Source: Nostoc sp. JL34 (lineage in GTDB: Bacteria; Cyanobacteriota; Cyanobacteriia; Cyanobacteriales; Nostocaceae). Taken from it: a stretch of 64,000 bases of DNA. Shown one piece after another: positions 19,243 through 30,006 of the stretch. The position numbers and the translations under genes are program-made. Each line of letters begins with the position of its first letter. Within the stretch, counting starts at the first letter, position 1. A model generated the notes under the pieces. It was not told the DNA's origin and made no database searches. It worked only from the letters and a program-made list of their open reading frames with translations. The stretch lies in assembly GCF_017114945.1 (NCBI RefSeq), contig NZ_JABXKQ010000087.1, positions 1 to 64,000 of the forward strand, in the 5' to 3' direction.

Positions 19243-21435
19243 TTAAAATTGCTTGTTTATCGCTTCTAGAATGACACAGCGGCTTAACCACAAGGGGTGA
19301 GTTACATCAAGTCCTGGTGGTAAATTTGTCCTCCCAATGACCTGTAAACGAGATGGCTCAATACCTAATTTAATCAGTGCTTGTTGTACAGCCTTTGCTC
19401 GCGTCAGTGCAAATTTTTGAGATTTGTTCACGCCACTACGGTCACTATAACCAATGATTTTTAAATGCTTATTTGGGTGCTGATTAAGGAAAAAGTTGAC
19501 CTGTTGAACCTTGTACGCTAAATCTGCTTTCATTAAACTTGCTGAGTCGGGTTGAAAGTAAAATCGAACTTCAATTTGTAGGGGTTGTACTCGCACTGCG
19601 CTAGACACAGATTTTACGCCTGGAATTTGTTCAAATGCATTAGCAATAATCTGAGCATCTGCAATGCGGTTGACAGTTCCTTCAACAGCTACTTTACCAG
19701 CGATGTATTTAGCAGAAATTGCTATATCGTCAGTCTGATTTAAAACTGCTGTGACTCGTTTGACTTCAGCAGCAGCTAATACGGGGTCTGCTGGTACTTC
19801 TACTAATAAAATTTGATTATCAATCAACCAATTAGGAGAGGTTATTTTGACAATTTGCTCGGCTTTCTGGCGCAGAAGTTGATTAGGTAATCGTCCTGTT
19901 AATTTTAATTTATTGTGTTCTACTTGTACAGTGAGCCGATATACGGCTAGTTCTGGAACAGAAGTTAGAGCTAACAAAGTTTGATTTTCAATGAAATGTA
20001 TAACTCCACTACGGTATTGCCAAATGCCCCAAGGAATGAAAATGGTGCTGATAACTGTTAAACCTAATATCAGTAGCGGTGAGATTTTTGTTTTCTTTTT
20101 CTCCTGAATATCTGTATCTTTCAGTTCTTCTAGAAGTGTATGAACTTCAATAGGAATTAAATCTGGGTCGCCGTCAAACTTTTCAATAAAATCACCATAT
20201 TGTTTAATAATTATGCTGAATAATTGTCGCATTTTCCAAATAAAACTTTTGCTTGGCTCTCCTTGCATAACAATTGCTAAATAACAGTATCCTGCAACTT
20301 CTAAAATTATTTTGGATGTCCCATATTCAATTGCATCTAATTCTGTCATGCTTCCAGATTGATTGATGCAATCATTGGCAAAGCTACGAATTGCTGTCAG
20401 CATTCCTGCTACCATTTCAGCCTCTAGCTGCTCTACATGAGAGTGCTGAATATCTGAGATGACTAAACCAGATGCTTTATGAATCAAGAAAATGGCTTGA
20501 ATTTTAAATGGTAGAGCTTCTTTAAGAATTAATTCTGCTTCCGAAACTCCCTGTAGCTTGGCACGAATTTTACGTTTGACGCCTTCAACACTGAGGGTTT
20601 CTTCAACTTGTCGGTTAATGGCACGGATTGTCTCTGCCATATATTTGGCTATGGTACTACCAATAATTGGGTAGAGTGCATCCACTACAATATTTTGTTC
20701 AATTTCAATTTGCTTTTTTATGGCTCGTCCCATTGCCGGAGCGATCGCATCTGATACTTCTTCTGGAGCTATAATAATTTGCTGGGAAATAGCCAGAGGA
20801 ATAACAGGCGCGATCGCTGTACTCATGCTAACTTTATCTTGTTCAGTGCGACTGCGGATAGTCTCATCAATAATAGGAGCAATTATCTCGACAATTTCCT
20901 CTCTCGACTCTGTAATCTTCAGCCTCAAAAGCTCAGAAATCCACGGTAGTAGTAGATTTATTAGCTCTTTAGGGTCGTAAATTTGATTTTCAATTTTTGT
21001 TAATTTTTGTTCAATTTTAGCTGTAATATTATCTATCTCTGCTAATTCATATCCGACCAATATCTCCCGTAATTTTTGCAATGCATCCTCTGAATTGTCT
21101 AACTTTTCCTCAAATTCTGCAAATATTTCAATAGATTCTTCTAATTCTTCTTGAATAGTTTGTGAGTAATTAGATATATTTTGAGAAAACTTAAAATCTG
21201 ACTCTAAATAAGCTTCACATACTTCTAATGTCACTGGAGGAAGTTGCAATAATTCAATTTTTTCTGTAATATTTCCATTACTATTATTAGTTTCTGATAG
21301 TAATAAAGAAAAAGACTGCTCAGGTGATTCGATAATTTTTAGTTCGATCAGTAAATGCAGCAAATTGTCAAGCTGCACAGCTTTTTCTGGCTCCAACTCA
21401 ACAGATTGAGAAATCGAATTTTCCACCTGAGTCAT
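19243..21435 (-). CDS. Membrane protein: helical repeat N-terminus, longin/roadblock-like region, TM, two BON-like repeats, OmpA domain
   Basis: Repeated IAPxIxxAI motifs; AIFLIHKASGLVISDI...AGMLTAIRSF; TM LLILGLTVISTIFIPWGIW; BON-like repeats; OmpA-like IIGYSDRSGVNKSQKFALTRAKAVQQAL. Confidence 0.82.
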   Translation of the reverse strand: MTQVENSISQSVELEPEKAVQLDNLLHLLIELKIIESPEQSFSLLLSETNNSNGNITEKIELLQLPPVTLEVCEAYLESDFKFSQNISNYSQTIQEELEESIEIFAEFEEKLDNSEDALQKLREILVGYELAEIDNITAKIEQKLTKIENQIYDPKELINLLLPWISELLRLKITESREEIVEIIAPIIDETIRSRTEQDKVSMSTAIAPVIPLAISQQIIIAPEEVSDAIAPAMGRAIKKQIEIEQNIVVDALYPIIGSTIAKYMAETIRAINRQVEETLSVEGVKRKIRAKLQGVSEAELILKEALPFKIQAIFLIHKASGLVISDIQHSHVEQLEAEMVAGMLTAIRSFANDCINQSGSMTELDAIEYGTSKIILEVAGYCYLAIVMQGEPSKSFIWKMRQLFSIIIKQYGDFIEKFDGDPDLIPIEVHTLLEELKDTDIQEKKKTKISPLLILGLTVISTIFIPWGIWQYRSGVIHFIENQTLLALTSVPELAVYRLTVQVEHNKLKLTGRLPNQLLRQKAEQIVKITSPNWLIDNQILLVEVPADPVLAAAEVKRVTAVLNQTDDIAISAKYIAGKVAVEGTVNRIADAQIIANAFEQIPGVKSVSSAVRVQPLQIEVRFYFQPDSASLMKADLAYKVQQVNFFLNQHPNKHLKIIGYSDRSGVNKSQKFALTRAKAVQQALIKLGIEPSRLQVIGRTNLPPGLDVTHPLWLSRCVILEAINKQF

Positions 21436-21545
21436 CCTTTTAAGAGTGCTGTTAGCGGTAGCGGGGCGTTTAGCCCGTGCTGAGTTAGGAGTTATTCTTG
21501 CCTTCTACTTTGATTAGTAATTACAAACGTAATTTTGCCGTACTG

Positions 21546-22181
21546 TTAGAGTGAGTTAACACTTACTTTTGACAACTTTGTAGTTTCTAGAAGTGGTACA
21601 GCAGTATATTCGTCGCCGCGTTCATCGGCTGCTTCTCGCAATTTAGGAATAAATTCAGTTTCTTTCAGACGCATTCCCAAGGCAAATAAAGTTTCAGCCA
21701 TATCGTCTTTAGAAACTTTAGTGTCTGTCAACTGTGAGAAGCGTCGATCTATTTCTTCTAAAATCAGATCCCGTAATGCCGTGACATCATCTTGTAATTG
21801 GACTTTAGTCTGAAAGATTTCATCTCGAATCGAGGTAGTTTGGCTATCTAAGGTTTCATCAAGCGACTGGACGCTGCTAGAAAACTTTTTATTAAGTCTA
21901 TCAACCTGTTGCCGTAAGTCAAGAGTTTCCTCTTGAGTTGCCAAGTTGAGTGATTTCAGCTTTTTATCCAGCGCTTCAAACCCCGCTTTTAGTTCCGCCG
22001 AAAAGTTGGACTTGAGTTGATCGACATGCGATCGCATCTGTTGTTGCAGGAGAGATATATCTGACTCCAGCTTGCTAAATCGATTTTCGTACTCTCTTAG
22101 CTGTGTTCCAAGAATAATATCGCGGATCTGATCGATATTGCCAAGTCTTTCTCGTACATCGTCTCTACTCATCTGACTCAT
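21546..22181 (-). CDS. Coiled-coil hypothetical protein
   Basis: 211 aa, extended heptad-like character, same strand as the GTPase/OmpA genes. Confidence 0.7.
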   Translation of the reverse strand: MSQMSRDDVRERLGNIDQIRDIILGTQLREYENRFSKLESDISLLQQQMRSHVDQLKSNFSAELKAGFEALDKKLKSLNLATQEETLDLRQQVDRLNKKFSSSVQSLDETLDSQTTSIRDEIFQTKVQLQDDVTALRDLILEEIDRRFSQLTDTKVSKDDMAETLFALGMRLKETEFIPKLREAADERGDEYTAVPLLETTKLSKVSVNSL

Positions 22182-22295
22182 TAGGAAAACCTCGCTTTTC
22201 GGGAATCAATTGGGAATAGGAGGTGATGCATTTAACTGACATTTCGGCTAAAAATTCTTAGCTTTTGATGCAGCCAACTCACCAAATATACTTTT

Positions 22296-22416
22296 ATATC
22301 ATGTTCGGGTAAAGATTTATCATTTAGACCGCAGGGGTGCAGGGGGCAGGGAGAAAGAGGTTTTCCTGATTTTTGCACGGATGCGGTAATCATAAGTAAT
22401 TAACCGGACTTGATAT
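22296..22416 (+). mobile_element. MITE-like element, copy 1 (121 bp)
   Basis: Imperfect terminal inverted repeats ATATCATGTTCGGGTAA / TTAACCGGACTTGATAT; matches 29434-29554 in reverse orientation; G-rich tract inside. Confidence 0.75.
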
Positions 22417-22562
22417 TAGTACATCAAAGTTATTATTCCCAATTGTTCACAAGTTCTATCGAAAAAGGAGAAATGAGTCATGAGAAATGGAAAATCAGGA
22501 TTTTTCATGCTTACTCAGAAAAAATAGTCCCTATTAATTTATTAATAAATATTATTGATCGC

Positions 22563-25500
22563 TCAGATTTTGGCGTTACTATCTTGACAGGTTAAAAACT
22601 CTTGGATGAGTTTAACAAACTCTTCTAACTCGGATATAAAGTTAGTACTACCTCGACGCTCTTGATTGTGAGCTAGTTGTTCTAGTTTCTCTGCTGCCAG
22701 ATGCATGGTTGTCGCTCCAACATTGGCACTAGCACCTTTAATTTGATGGGCTTCGTGCGCTAGTTTCTCAAAGTCATAAGCTGCGATCGCTATTTTAATT
22801 ACCTCTAGACGAGGTTGAATATCTTCAACAAATATTTGCAGTAGTTCTAATTCAAATTCTGGGTTGTTTTCCGAGAGTTGATGCAAGCGTTCCCAATCAA
22901 TTGGAAGGTCAACTGAACCTACATCTGTTGTAACAACTGTCTGCTCTGTAGCAACTGTTTCTTTTGCCTTGAAGATCGCATTTCCCCAACGCTCTAGCGC
23001 CACTGCCAATTTTTCTTTTATTACTGGCTTGCTTAAATAGTCATCCATTCCGGCATCTAGACACATTTGTTGGTCTTCTTTCATGGCATTAGCTGTCATT
23101 GCAATTACCACAGGACGATAACCACTGACGAAGTTACTTTCTTGCCAACGATGAATTTCTTTTGTAGTTTCTAAACCATCAAGAACTGGCATTTGGCAAT
23201 CCATCAAAATTAAATCGTAAGGAATTTTTTCTAATAATTGCAATACTTCTTTCCCATTACCAGCGACATCAGCGCTATAACCCAGGCTTTGGAGTTGCTT
23301 CAAGGCAACTTTTTGATTCACCAAATTATCTTCAGCTAAGAGAATTCTAAGTTTGGGGAAGTTAGGGGAAGAAAACACAGGGATGCTCTGACGTGGAGAC
23401 ACGGAGAATGGACTAGGTAAATTCTCCTCATCTTTGCGTCTTTGCGTTTCCCACTCTCTCCGATGACTCCTGACTCCTGTCTCTTCTTCTGGCTGCGTTC
23501 CTAAGATAGTCATGATGGTATCGAGGAGTCGGGACGACTTAACAGGTTTGACTAAATAAGCCGCAAATCCTATTTTTAGCGCTCGTTGGATTTCATCGCG
23601 TTGATTAGTAGAGGTAAGCATAATCAAAGGTAGCCCAGCGATCGCTGAATTTGCCTTAATTTGCTCTCCTAAAGTCATACCATCTATTTCTGGCATCTGC
23701 ATATCAACCACAGCTATATCATAGAGATTTTTTTGCTTGGCAGCCTCCTGAATAGCTTTCAGGGCAGTAGTAGCCGAAGCCGCTTGATCCACCAGCATCC
23801 CCCAACGGGTAGCTTGATGGTAGATGATTTTGCGATTGGTGGCATTATCATCCACTACTAACAAGCGCCGATTCAGCAAAAGTTCGCGTTCGCCCTTGGC
23901 GTTGGCGAAGCCATCACCTTCTGAGGAAATAGGGTAAAGTTGCTTGGCGAGAGTTACTTCAAACCAAAACTTAGATCCTTTCCCCAAGCGACTTTCTACG
24001 CCCATTTCTCCTCCCATCAAGCTCACCAGTTGCTTACAGATGGCTAATCCCAAACCTGTACCGCCATATTTCCGGGTGGTGGAAGCATCAACTTGGGTAA
24101 ATGGCTTAAAGAGTTTGCATTGGTCTTCAGGGGTAATACCAAGACCAGTATCTGTGATGGCAAAATAGATGGTGGCTGTAGTAGAGGTTTGCGATCGCAA
24201 TTCTGCTCGTAATACTACCTCTCCATTGCTGGTGAACTTAATCGCATTACTAATCAGGTTCATCAGAATTTGCCGCAGGCGGCCAGCATCGCCTTGGAGA
24301 TGGGTGGGGACGTTGGGATAAATTAACGCTGCAATTTCTAATCCCTTATTATGGGCTGGGGGAGCCAATAATTCCAACACCTCTTCTACACAGATCGATA
24401 AGTTAAAATCTAGAGTTTCTAGCATCATCTCCCCAGCCTCAAGTTTGGAAAGATCCAAAATTTCATTGATCAGGCTTAAGAGGGCATCTCCACTAATGCG
24501 AATTGTTTCGATAAAATCTTGTTGCTCCGAGTTGAGGGGAGTTTCTAACATTAAGCCTGTCATCCCCAACACAGCATTCATCGGAGTCCGAATTTCATGG
24601 CTCATGTTGGCCAAAAAGGCACTTTTAGTTTGAGAAGCTAATTCAGCTTGCTGACGGGCAATTTCAAGTTCTCGTCGCTGTTGAGTTTCTGCATTTAACA
24701 TTTGGGCTTGGGCTAAGGCAATACCTACTTGGTCAGCTATTTGCCGTAAAAGATGAGTTTCAAAGCTAGACCAGTGGCGAGAACTACCACACTCATGAAC
24801 AATCAATAAACCGCAGAGTTCTTCTTTGACAAGAAGGGGTATGACCAAATTGGACTTGACTCCAAATTGTTGCAGTAATTCGATATGGTTTTTTTGGGCT
24901 TCAACTATATCCAATTCAGCAAGCCCCAGATTCCGTTTTTGACGGTACTGCTGTAAATAGTACTGCTGGATGTATTCGGCTTGAAAGTAAGCATCAGTAA
25001 ACTTTTTCTCTTTAATTGCCAGCCAGCCAGAAACTACTGCCTCAACGATGGTGGCTCCAGATCCATCAGCCAAAGGTTGATAAATCAAAACTCGATCGCT
25101 ATGGAGGATTTTTTGTACCTCCGTAACAGTGATTTGGAGAATTTCTTTGATTTGCAAAGACTGACGAATTTTGAGGGTGATTTCAGTAAATAGTTGCGAT
25201 CGCAAATTTTGGCGTTGGAGTTCTTCTTCTGCCTGCTTGCGCTCGATAAACTGCCCTACTTGCTCACCAATCGAATTCATGACTTTTGCCAAATCTGGGT
25301 CAGCTTGCTGGATCTCATGGCTAAAGCAAGTAATGACACCAATGACTTTTTTACCACTACGGATCGGAAAACCGAAAGCTCCGTGCAGTTCTGCTTGGGC
25401 TGCGATTTGAGAGCGGATGAAATTCTGATCTTTAACGACATCAGCGATCCAAACAGGTTCAACACTAGCCCAGACACGACCAGGCAGCCCAATTCCTGGT

Positions 25501-27311
25501 GCAAACGTGGTCTGCTGACTGAGGATGTCAAATTCTTGCATTTTTAAGGATATTTTATACCATGTATTTAGTAGGGACAGTAAATTTGCTCGCTGATCTG
25601 CGATCCAAAATTCACTTAAATCCCATCCCAAACTTTCACAGATTCCTTGGAGAATTTGGGGCATAGCTTCGTTGATGGTAGTTGACTCCGCTAAGACGCG
25701 GGTTGTAGCATACTCTGCTTTCAGATGCTGTTCAGTTCGTTTGCGTAAGCGAAGTTCCTCGGAGACATCGCTGATGTCAATACCCGTGGCAACAATGTAT
25801 TCAACGTAGCCCTCATGGTCTTGCAAGGTAGTGTTAGTCCAGGCAATGCGCCGCCGACTGCCATCTTTTGTTACCCAATAGTTTTCGTATTCTTTGGGTG
25901 CTTCACCAATTCGCAACTGCTCAAAAACTGCTTTAACCGGCTCCATCTCTTCAGGAAGTAGAAATAGGTTCCAGACATGCCTTCCTCTCACTTCATCAAA
26001 TGAGTAACCACTAATTTGTTCACAAGCTTGATTGAAGCGAACGATTTGCCCTTGTGTGTCAAGAACTATTACCAAAGCGCTGGCTGTGTCAAGGACTGCT
26101 GAAATAAAGTTGCGTTCTGTGTTTAGTGTTTCCTCTGTGAATTTACGCTCTCTGACCTCACGAGAAATGAAGTAGTAGACTATAGACAGAATCAGAAAAC
26201 TTAGGCAAATAGCGATCGCCAGTGTCAAAACCGTATTATTAGCACTAGCTTTTGCAGCTTGTGACTGCTGTTTAAGCAACCCTTTATCCTCATTCTCTAT
26301 CTCTTTGATGATCTTACGGATATCATCCATGAGATGTTTTCCCTGATTTGTCTGGATTACCTGCAACGCCGCCTCGAATCCCTGATTTTGACGCAGGTAT
26401 ATAGTCTGCTTGAGTATGGCAAGTTTTGCAGCTATCAGAGATTCAAGGGTTGCAAACTGCTTTTGTTGGCTAGGTTGATCTGCGATTAAATTCTTCAGTT
26501 CTACAATTTTTTGATCGATGTTTCCAACTACTGCTTGATAAGGTTCTAGATAACTTTCTTGTCCAGTGAGGATGTAACCGCCTTGTCCAGTCTCAGCATC
26601 CTTGATCTCGGACAGTAATTCTTCTAGTTTATTGATTTTCTCTTGGGTTTTTTGTACCTGATTACTAGTATCAATCAATATACGTGTATTTTGATAAGAA
26701 ATCACACCAATCAAAACTAAAATTGCCGATGCTAACCCAAACCCTCCAGCTATTCTTTTAAAAAATTGTTTCCGTCCCTTCTGTGCCTGTTTGCGTGTAT
26801 CACTCGCCAAAACTAAACTTGCTAAAGTGCGCCGCATTTCTAGTTGTTTAATTACCTGGCGACCTAGAATTCGTAATGCTTCCAATTGTTCTGGGGAGAG
26901 GTTTCTTGGTACATGGTCAATTACACAAAGTGTTCCTAATGCATATCCTTCAGGATTAGTCAACGGTACACCAGCATAAAACCGAACATTTGGGTCAGAA
27001 GTGACTAGCGGGTTTGTCGCAAACCTTTCGTCAACTGTGGCATCAGGCACAACAAAAACTTCAGGTTGCATAATAGCATGGGCGCAGAATGCCAGATCCC
27101 GTGGTGTTTCTAGGGCATCCAAACCAACTTTTGACTTGAACCACTGGCGATCGCTATCAATTAAGCTGATTAAGCCAATGGGAGTTCCACAAATATATGA
27201 GGCTAAACGGGTCAGATCGTCAAAGGCAGCATCCGTTGGAGTATCGAGAATCTTATACTCCAAAAGAGATTCGATTCGCTGTGTTTCGTTATCAGGTAAT
27301 GGTGCTTTCAT
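22563..27311 (-). CDS. Large hybrid histidine kinase (GAF-CHASE3-PAS-GAF-GAF-HisKA-HATPase-REC-REC-HPt)
   Basis: [18 protein letters not shown]-box; two REC domains; HPt [16 protein letters not shown]3-like region between TM segments. Confidence 0.92.
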   Translation of the reverse strand: MKAPLPDNETQRIESLLEYKILDTPTDAAFDDLTRLASYICGTPIGLISLIDSDRQWFKSKVGLDALETPRDLAFCAHAIMQPEVFVVPDATVDERFATNPLVTSDPNVRFYAGVPLTNPEGYALGTLCVIDHVPRNLSPEQLEALRILGRQVIKQLEMRRTLASLVLASDTRKQAQKGRKQFFKRIAGGFGLASAILVLIGVISYQNTRILIDTSNQVQKTQEKINKLEELLSEIKDAETGQGGYILTGQESYLEPYQAVVGNIDQKIVELKNLIADQPSQQKQFATLESLIAAKLAILKQTIYLRQNQGFEAALQVIQTNQGKHLMDDIRKIIKEIENEDKGLLKQQSQAAKASANNTVLTLAIAICLSFLILSIVYYFISREVRERKFTEETLNTERNFISAVLDTASALVIVLDTQGQIVRFNQACEQISGYSFDEVRGRHVWNLFLLPEEMEPVKAVFEQLRIGEAPKEYENYWVTKDGSRRRIAWTNTTLQDHEGYVEYIVATGIDISDVSEELRLRKRTEQHLKAEYATTRVLAESTTINEAMPQILQGICESLGWDLSEFWIADQRANLLSLLNTWYKISLKMQEFDILSQQTTFAPGIGLPGRVWASVEPVWIADVVKDQNFIRSQIAAQAELHGAFGFPIRSGKKVIGVITCFSHEIQQADPDLAKVMNSIGEQVGQFIERKQAEEELQRQNLRSQLFTEITLKIRQSLQIKEILQITVTEVQKILHSDRVLIYQPLADGSGATIVEAVVSGWLAIKEKKFTDAYFQAEYIQQYYLQQYRQKRNLGLAELDIVEAQKNHIELLQQFGVKSNLVIPLLVKEELCGLLIVHECGSSRHWSSFETHLLRQIADQVGIALAQAQMLNAETQQRRELEIARQQAELASQTKSAFLANMSHEIRTPMNAVLGMTGLMLETPLNSEQQDFIETIRISGDALLSLINEILDLSKLEAGEMMLETLDFNLSICVEEVLELLAPPAHNKGLEIAALIYPNVPTHLQGDAGRLRQILMNLISNAIKFTSNGEVVLRAELRSQTSTTATIYFAITDTGLGITPEDQCKLFKPFTQVDASTTRKYGGTGLGLAICKQLVSLMGGEMGVESRLGKGSKFWFEVTLAKQLYPISSEGDGFANAKGERELLLNRRLLVVDDNATNRKIIYHQATRWGMLVDQAASATTALKAIQEAAKQKNLYDIAVVDMQMPEIDGMTLGEQIKANSAIAGLPLIMLTSTNQRDEIQRALKIGFAAYLVKPVKSSRLLDTIMTILGTQPEEETGVRSHRREWETQRRKDEENLPSPFSVSPRQSIPVFSSPNFPKLRILLAEDNLVNQKVALKQLQSLGYSADVAGNGKEVLQLLEKIPYDLILMDCQMPVLDGLETTKEIHRWQESNFVSGYRPVVIAMTANAMKEDQQMCLDAGMDDYLSKPVIKEKLAVALERWGNAIFKAKETVATEQTVVTTDVGSVDLPIDWERLHQLSENNPEFELELLQIFVEDIQPRLEVIKIAIAAYDFEKLAHEAHQIKGASANVGATTMHLAAEKLEQLAHNQERRGSTNFISELEEFVKLIQEFLTCQDSNAKI

Positions 27312-27327
27312 TCTTCAGCCTTATACC

Positions 27328-27365
27328 ATTTGAGATTTTGGATTTGAGATTTCGGATTTGAGATT
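27328..27365. repeat. STRR-type (GGATTTGAGATTT)n tract upstream of the hybrid kinase
   Basis: gagattttggatttgagatttcggatttgagatt. Confidence 0.6.
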
Positions 27366-27396
27366 ATTTATAGGGTTTACCTCTGCCCCCTGCCTC

Positions 27397-28929
27397 CTAA
27401 AATTTGACCCGCAACTGTCCTGTGAAGGAATTACCACCGTATGCACTTCCCCCGGTTTCTTGATTTCGGACATTACTAAAGCTATAGCCCAAGTCTGCTT
27501 CTATATTCGGCGACAGCTTTACCGTACAGCGCGTTTGATAGGTATTAGCATTGTCAAATTCTCCTTTAAGTCGCTGCTGTCCTAAGTTGGCTGCAAGGCG
27601 ACAGCGTAAGAAATTAGCAATGTCTCCCTCCCAAGCCACCTCACCGTTGTAAACTAGGAAATCTGGTGGAGAAAAATAGCCACTTGTGCGTTCTAAATCG
27701 CGATCGTAACTCCAAGTAAATAAGTTAGCTGCCAAAGAAAATTGTCCGAACTTGCGCTCTAACCTACTAAAAGACTGCACATCGGAATTACCATCGTTGT
27801 AACTACCCAAACGCAATGACGAAAACAAACTGGTATCACGATCAATCTGCCAGTATAAATCAGGGCCAAATCGCCAAACAGTAATTTGATTGTCTAAAGT
27901 TCGAGCATTGGATTTATAGGGCCCTTGTTCTAAATTACCTGATAGTACTACTACCGATAGCAATCTACCTGATGACGAAACTCGCGGCGGCGAAATGGGA
28001 GCCTCCACCTTAGCATTGAGATTGATAGCTGTGGGTAAACGATTGAACACATCGACTCCGGCTGCTGTTTGGAGAGTCACTTGCCCAATTTTTCCTTGCC
28101 ATCCAATTTGCAAAGGAAAATTGGTTACTGATTCAACACCACGTTGCTCAAAGAAGTTAAAACCTGTCTTGAAAAATATTTTATTGCCATTACTCAATCG
28201 AAATTGAACCGTTGGTTCAAGGAAAAAATTGGTTTGGCCAAAGTTGTCTGTCTCATAATGATAGTCGGTATCAATACTTTCCAAAACTGCATTCGGCGTT
28301 CCTGGTTTAGTGGAAGTTGTGGGCGGGCTAGAATTCTGCGGTGGTTCAGTAAAAGTTGTAGGCGGGCTAGAATTCTGCGGTGATTCAGTGGAAGTTGTGG
28401 GCGGGCTAGAATTCTGCGGTGATTCAGTGGAAGTTGTGGGTGGGCTAGAATTCTGCGGTGGTTCAGGTAATACTGGCGGTAATCGCAGATCGGGATTGAA
28501 GTTTTCGGGGGCCGCCATCAAAATAGGTGTTGGCTTTAATCGATAGGGGAACGGCATCGAAAGTTCTAAATTATCGAAGTTCAGTTCGCCCTTAGCAAAG
28601 TTGTTGCGCCTAGCTTGTTTAAGAGTAGAGGTACGCAAACTCAGCTTATTTGTGCTATCAATCCAAGCCGCCGCTCTGATTTCTCTGTGAGTTCCCAATT
28701 CTGAGTATTGCTCTGCTGACTCAGGATTTACTGTGGTGACTCGCTCAGTCAATTCTGAAGGTGAATTCCAAGTCTGATGTGCTTGAGCAGCTTGTAACTT
28801 AGCTTCTGAGAATGTCCAAATACCTACGCTACAGATTACTCCCAATTGAATCTGTAGGCATCCCACAATAAACTCAGTGTACAAACTATATCGAGAAACA
28901 AAGAGATCGCGTCTAAAACTATCTGCCAT
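27397..28929 (-). CDS. Probable secreted/outer-membrane beta-rich protein with Pro-rich repeats
   Basis: N-terminal hydrophobic segment; (S/T)ESPQNSSPPTTSTE repeats; C-terminal beta-strand-rich segment ending in GNSFTGQLRVKF. Confidence 0.65.
   Translation of the reverse strand: MADSFRRDLFVSRYSLYTEFIVGCLQIQLGVICSVGIWTFSEAKLQAAQAHQTWNSPSELTERVTTVNPESAEQYSELGTHREIRAAAWIDSTNKLSLRTSTLKQARRNNFAKGELNFDNLELSMPFPYRLKPTPILMAAPENFNPDLRLPPVLPEPPQNSSPPTTSTESPQNSSPPTTSTESPQNSSPPTTFTEPPQNSSPPTTSTKPGTPNAVLESIDTDYHYETDNFGQTNFFLEPTVQFRLSNGNKIFFKTGFNFFEQRGVESVTNFPLQIGWQGKIGQVTLQTAAGVDVFNRLPTAINLNAKVEAPISPPRVSSSGRLLSVVVLSGNLEQGPYKSNARTLDNQITVWRFGPDLYWQIDRDTSLFSSLRLGSYNDGNSDVQSFSRLERKFGQFSLAANLFTWSYDRDLERTSGYFSPPDFLVYNGEVAWEGDIANFLRCRLAANLGQQRLKGEFDNANTYQTRCTVKLSPNIEADLGYSFSNVRNQETGGSAYGGNSFTGQLRVKF
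28311..28466 (-). repeat. 4 x 39-bp tandem repeat encoding a 13-aa Pro/Ser/Thr unit
   Basis: tggaagttgtgggcgggctagaattctgcggtggttcag x4 with few substitutions. Confidence 0.92.
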
Positions 28930-29433
28930 CGGTCGATACTATAGTTGTAAATAAAAAACTTGCTGCCAAAAAGTTTTCTGGCTGCTAGCTGATGTATTCG
29001 GCTTGGGATTATGATGCCCACAATAGATGCTTGTTAAGACATGGGAAAGGAAAAAGGCGTTACTAAACGAAGGGATGATTCGATAATAGGCAAGTGGAAT
29101 GCTTTTTTTCATGCTTAACAAGCACCCCGTTACACCAGGCTTAATCCCAAATCCGGCTAATCACTGATCGTTAAAATCTCTGTGCCTCAGCCTAAACAAT
29201 AAGTCTTTAAATGAGGGAGCATTGAAGTTCCTTACTTGTCCCGCAATTAAGAGTCAATACCACACTGAAAGGGTTGGTGGGAGTGCTTTTGTGGATATCT
29301 AGATGGAATAACAAAAACTATACCAAAAGAATAGAATACCCAACTTTCTAGTGCCCGATCATTTTTTAGTCTCTATATGCTTGGTGTTAGTGATATTTTG
29401 CCTCGGAATATCCCCAAACCATGCCAGTCTCTC

Positions 29434-29554
29434 ATATCATGTCCGCCTAATTAGTTATAATTCCCGCATCTGTGCAAAAACCAGGAAACCCTCTTTCCCC
29501 CTGCCCCCTGCTCCCCTGCCGTCTTAATGATAAGTCTTGAACCAGACACGATAT
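29434..29554 (-). mobile_element. MITE-like element, copy 2 (121 bp)
   Basis: Reverse-oriented homologue of 22296-22416; ends atatcatgtccgcctaatta / aaccagacacgatat. Confidence 0.75.
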
Positions 29555-29606
29555 CATGGGGAGCCATTCCGTTGGATGAGTTTTCCAACTAGCTTTCTTT
29601 AAAAAA

Positions 29607-29650
29607 GCTTGCTCTAATTCTCTCTTTAAAAAGAGGGAATTAGAGCAAGC
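29607..29650. repeat. 44-nt near-perfect hairpin
   Basis: GCTTGCTCTAATTCTCTCTT-TAAA-AAGAGGGAATTAGAGCAAGC, one mismatch in 20-bp arms. Confidence 0.85.
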
Positions 29651-29737
29651 CTTAACGCCAAGCGTATTGCCTTTAGTCCTATCGTTGGCGCATCAAGTAG
29701 CAGATTTCTGAGATTTGGCGGATATTCGAGTGAATAG

Positions 29738-29950
29738 TTACTGTAATTTTGACAAACTACCAACAGTTCTTGTTGAATCTACTGCTTTCATCTCAGAGTT
29801 TTCAGCATTGTCAACCTGAAGAGTTCGGAGCAATTCTCGAATTACATCTGTTGCTGGCCTTCCTGTGGAAGCACAGTAGCATTCCAGTTTTTTCATTTCC
29901 TCGGTTGTGAGATTTACTGTCAGTCGTTTAACAGCCCATTTTTTATTCAT
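29738..29950 (-). CDS. Small ribbon-helix-helix-like protein
   Basis: VKRLTVNLTTEEMKKLECYCASTGRPATDVIRELLRTL resembles a CopG/RHH fold. Confidence 0.6.
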   Translation of the reverse strand: MNKKWAVKRLTVNLTTEEMKKLECYCASTGRPATDVIRELLRTLQVDNAENSEMKAVDSTRTVGSLSKLQ

Positions 29951-30006
29951 GATCCTCTTTTGTCTTTAATATGTTGCTTTTTGTCGAAATTCCCAAGTCA
30001 TTACGA

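Noticed and set aside
28310-28546. ORF on + strand with repeated VGGLEFCG
   Set aside because: Antisense reading of the 39-bp repeat inside the 27397-28929 gene.
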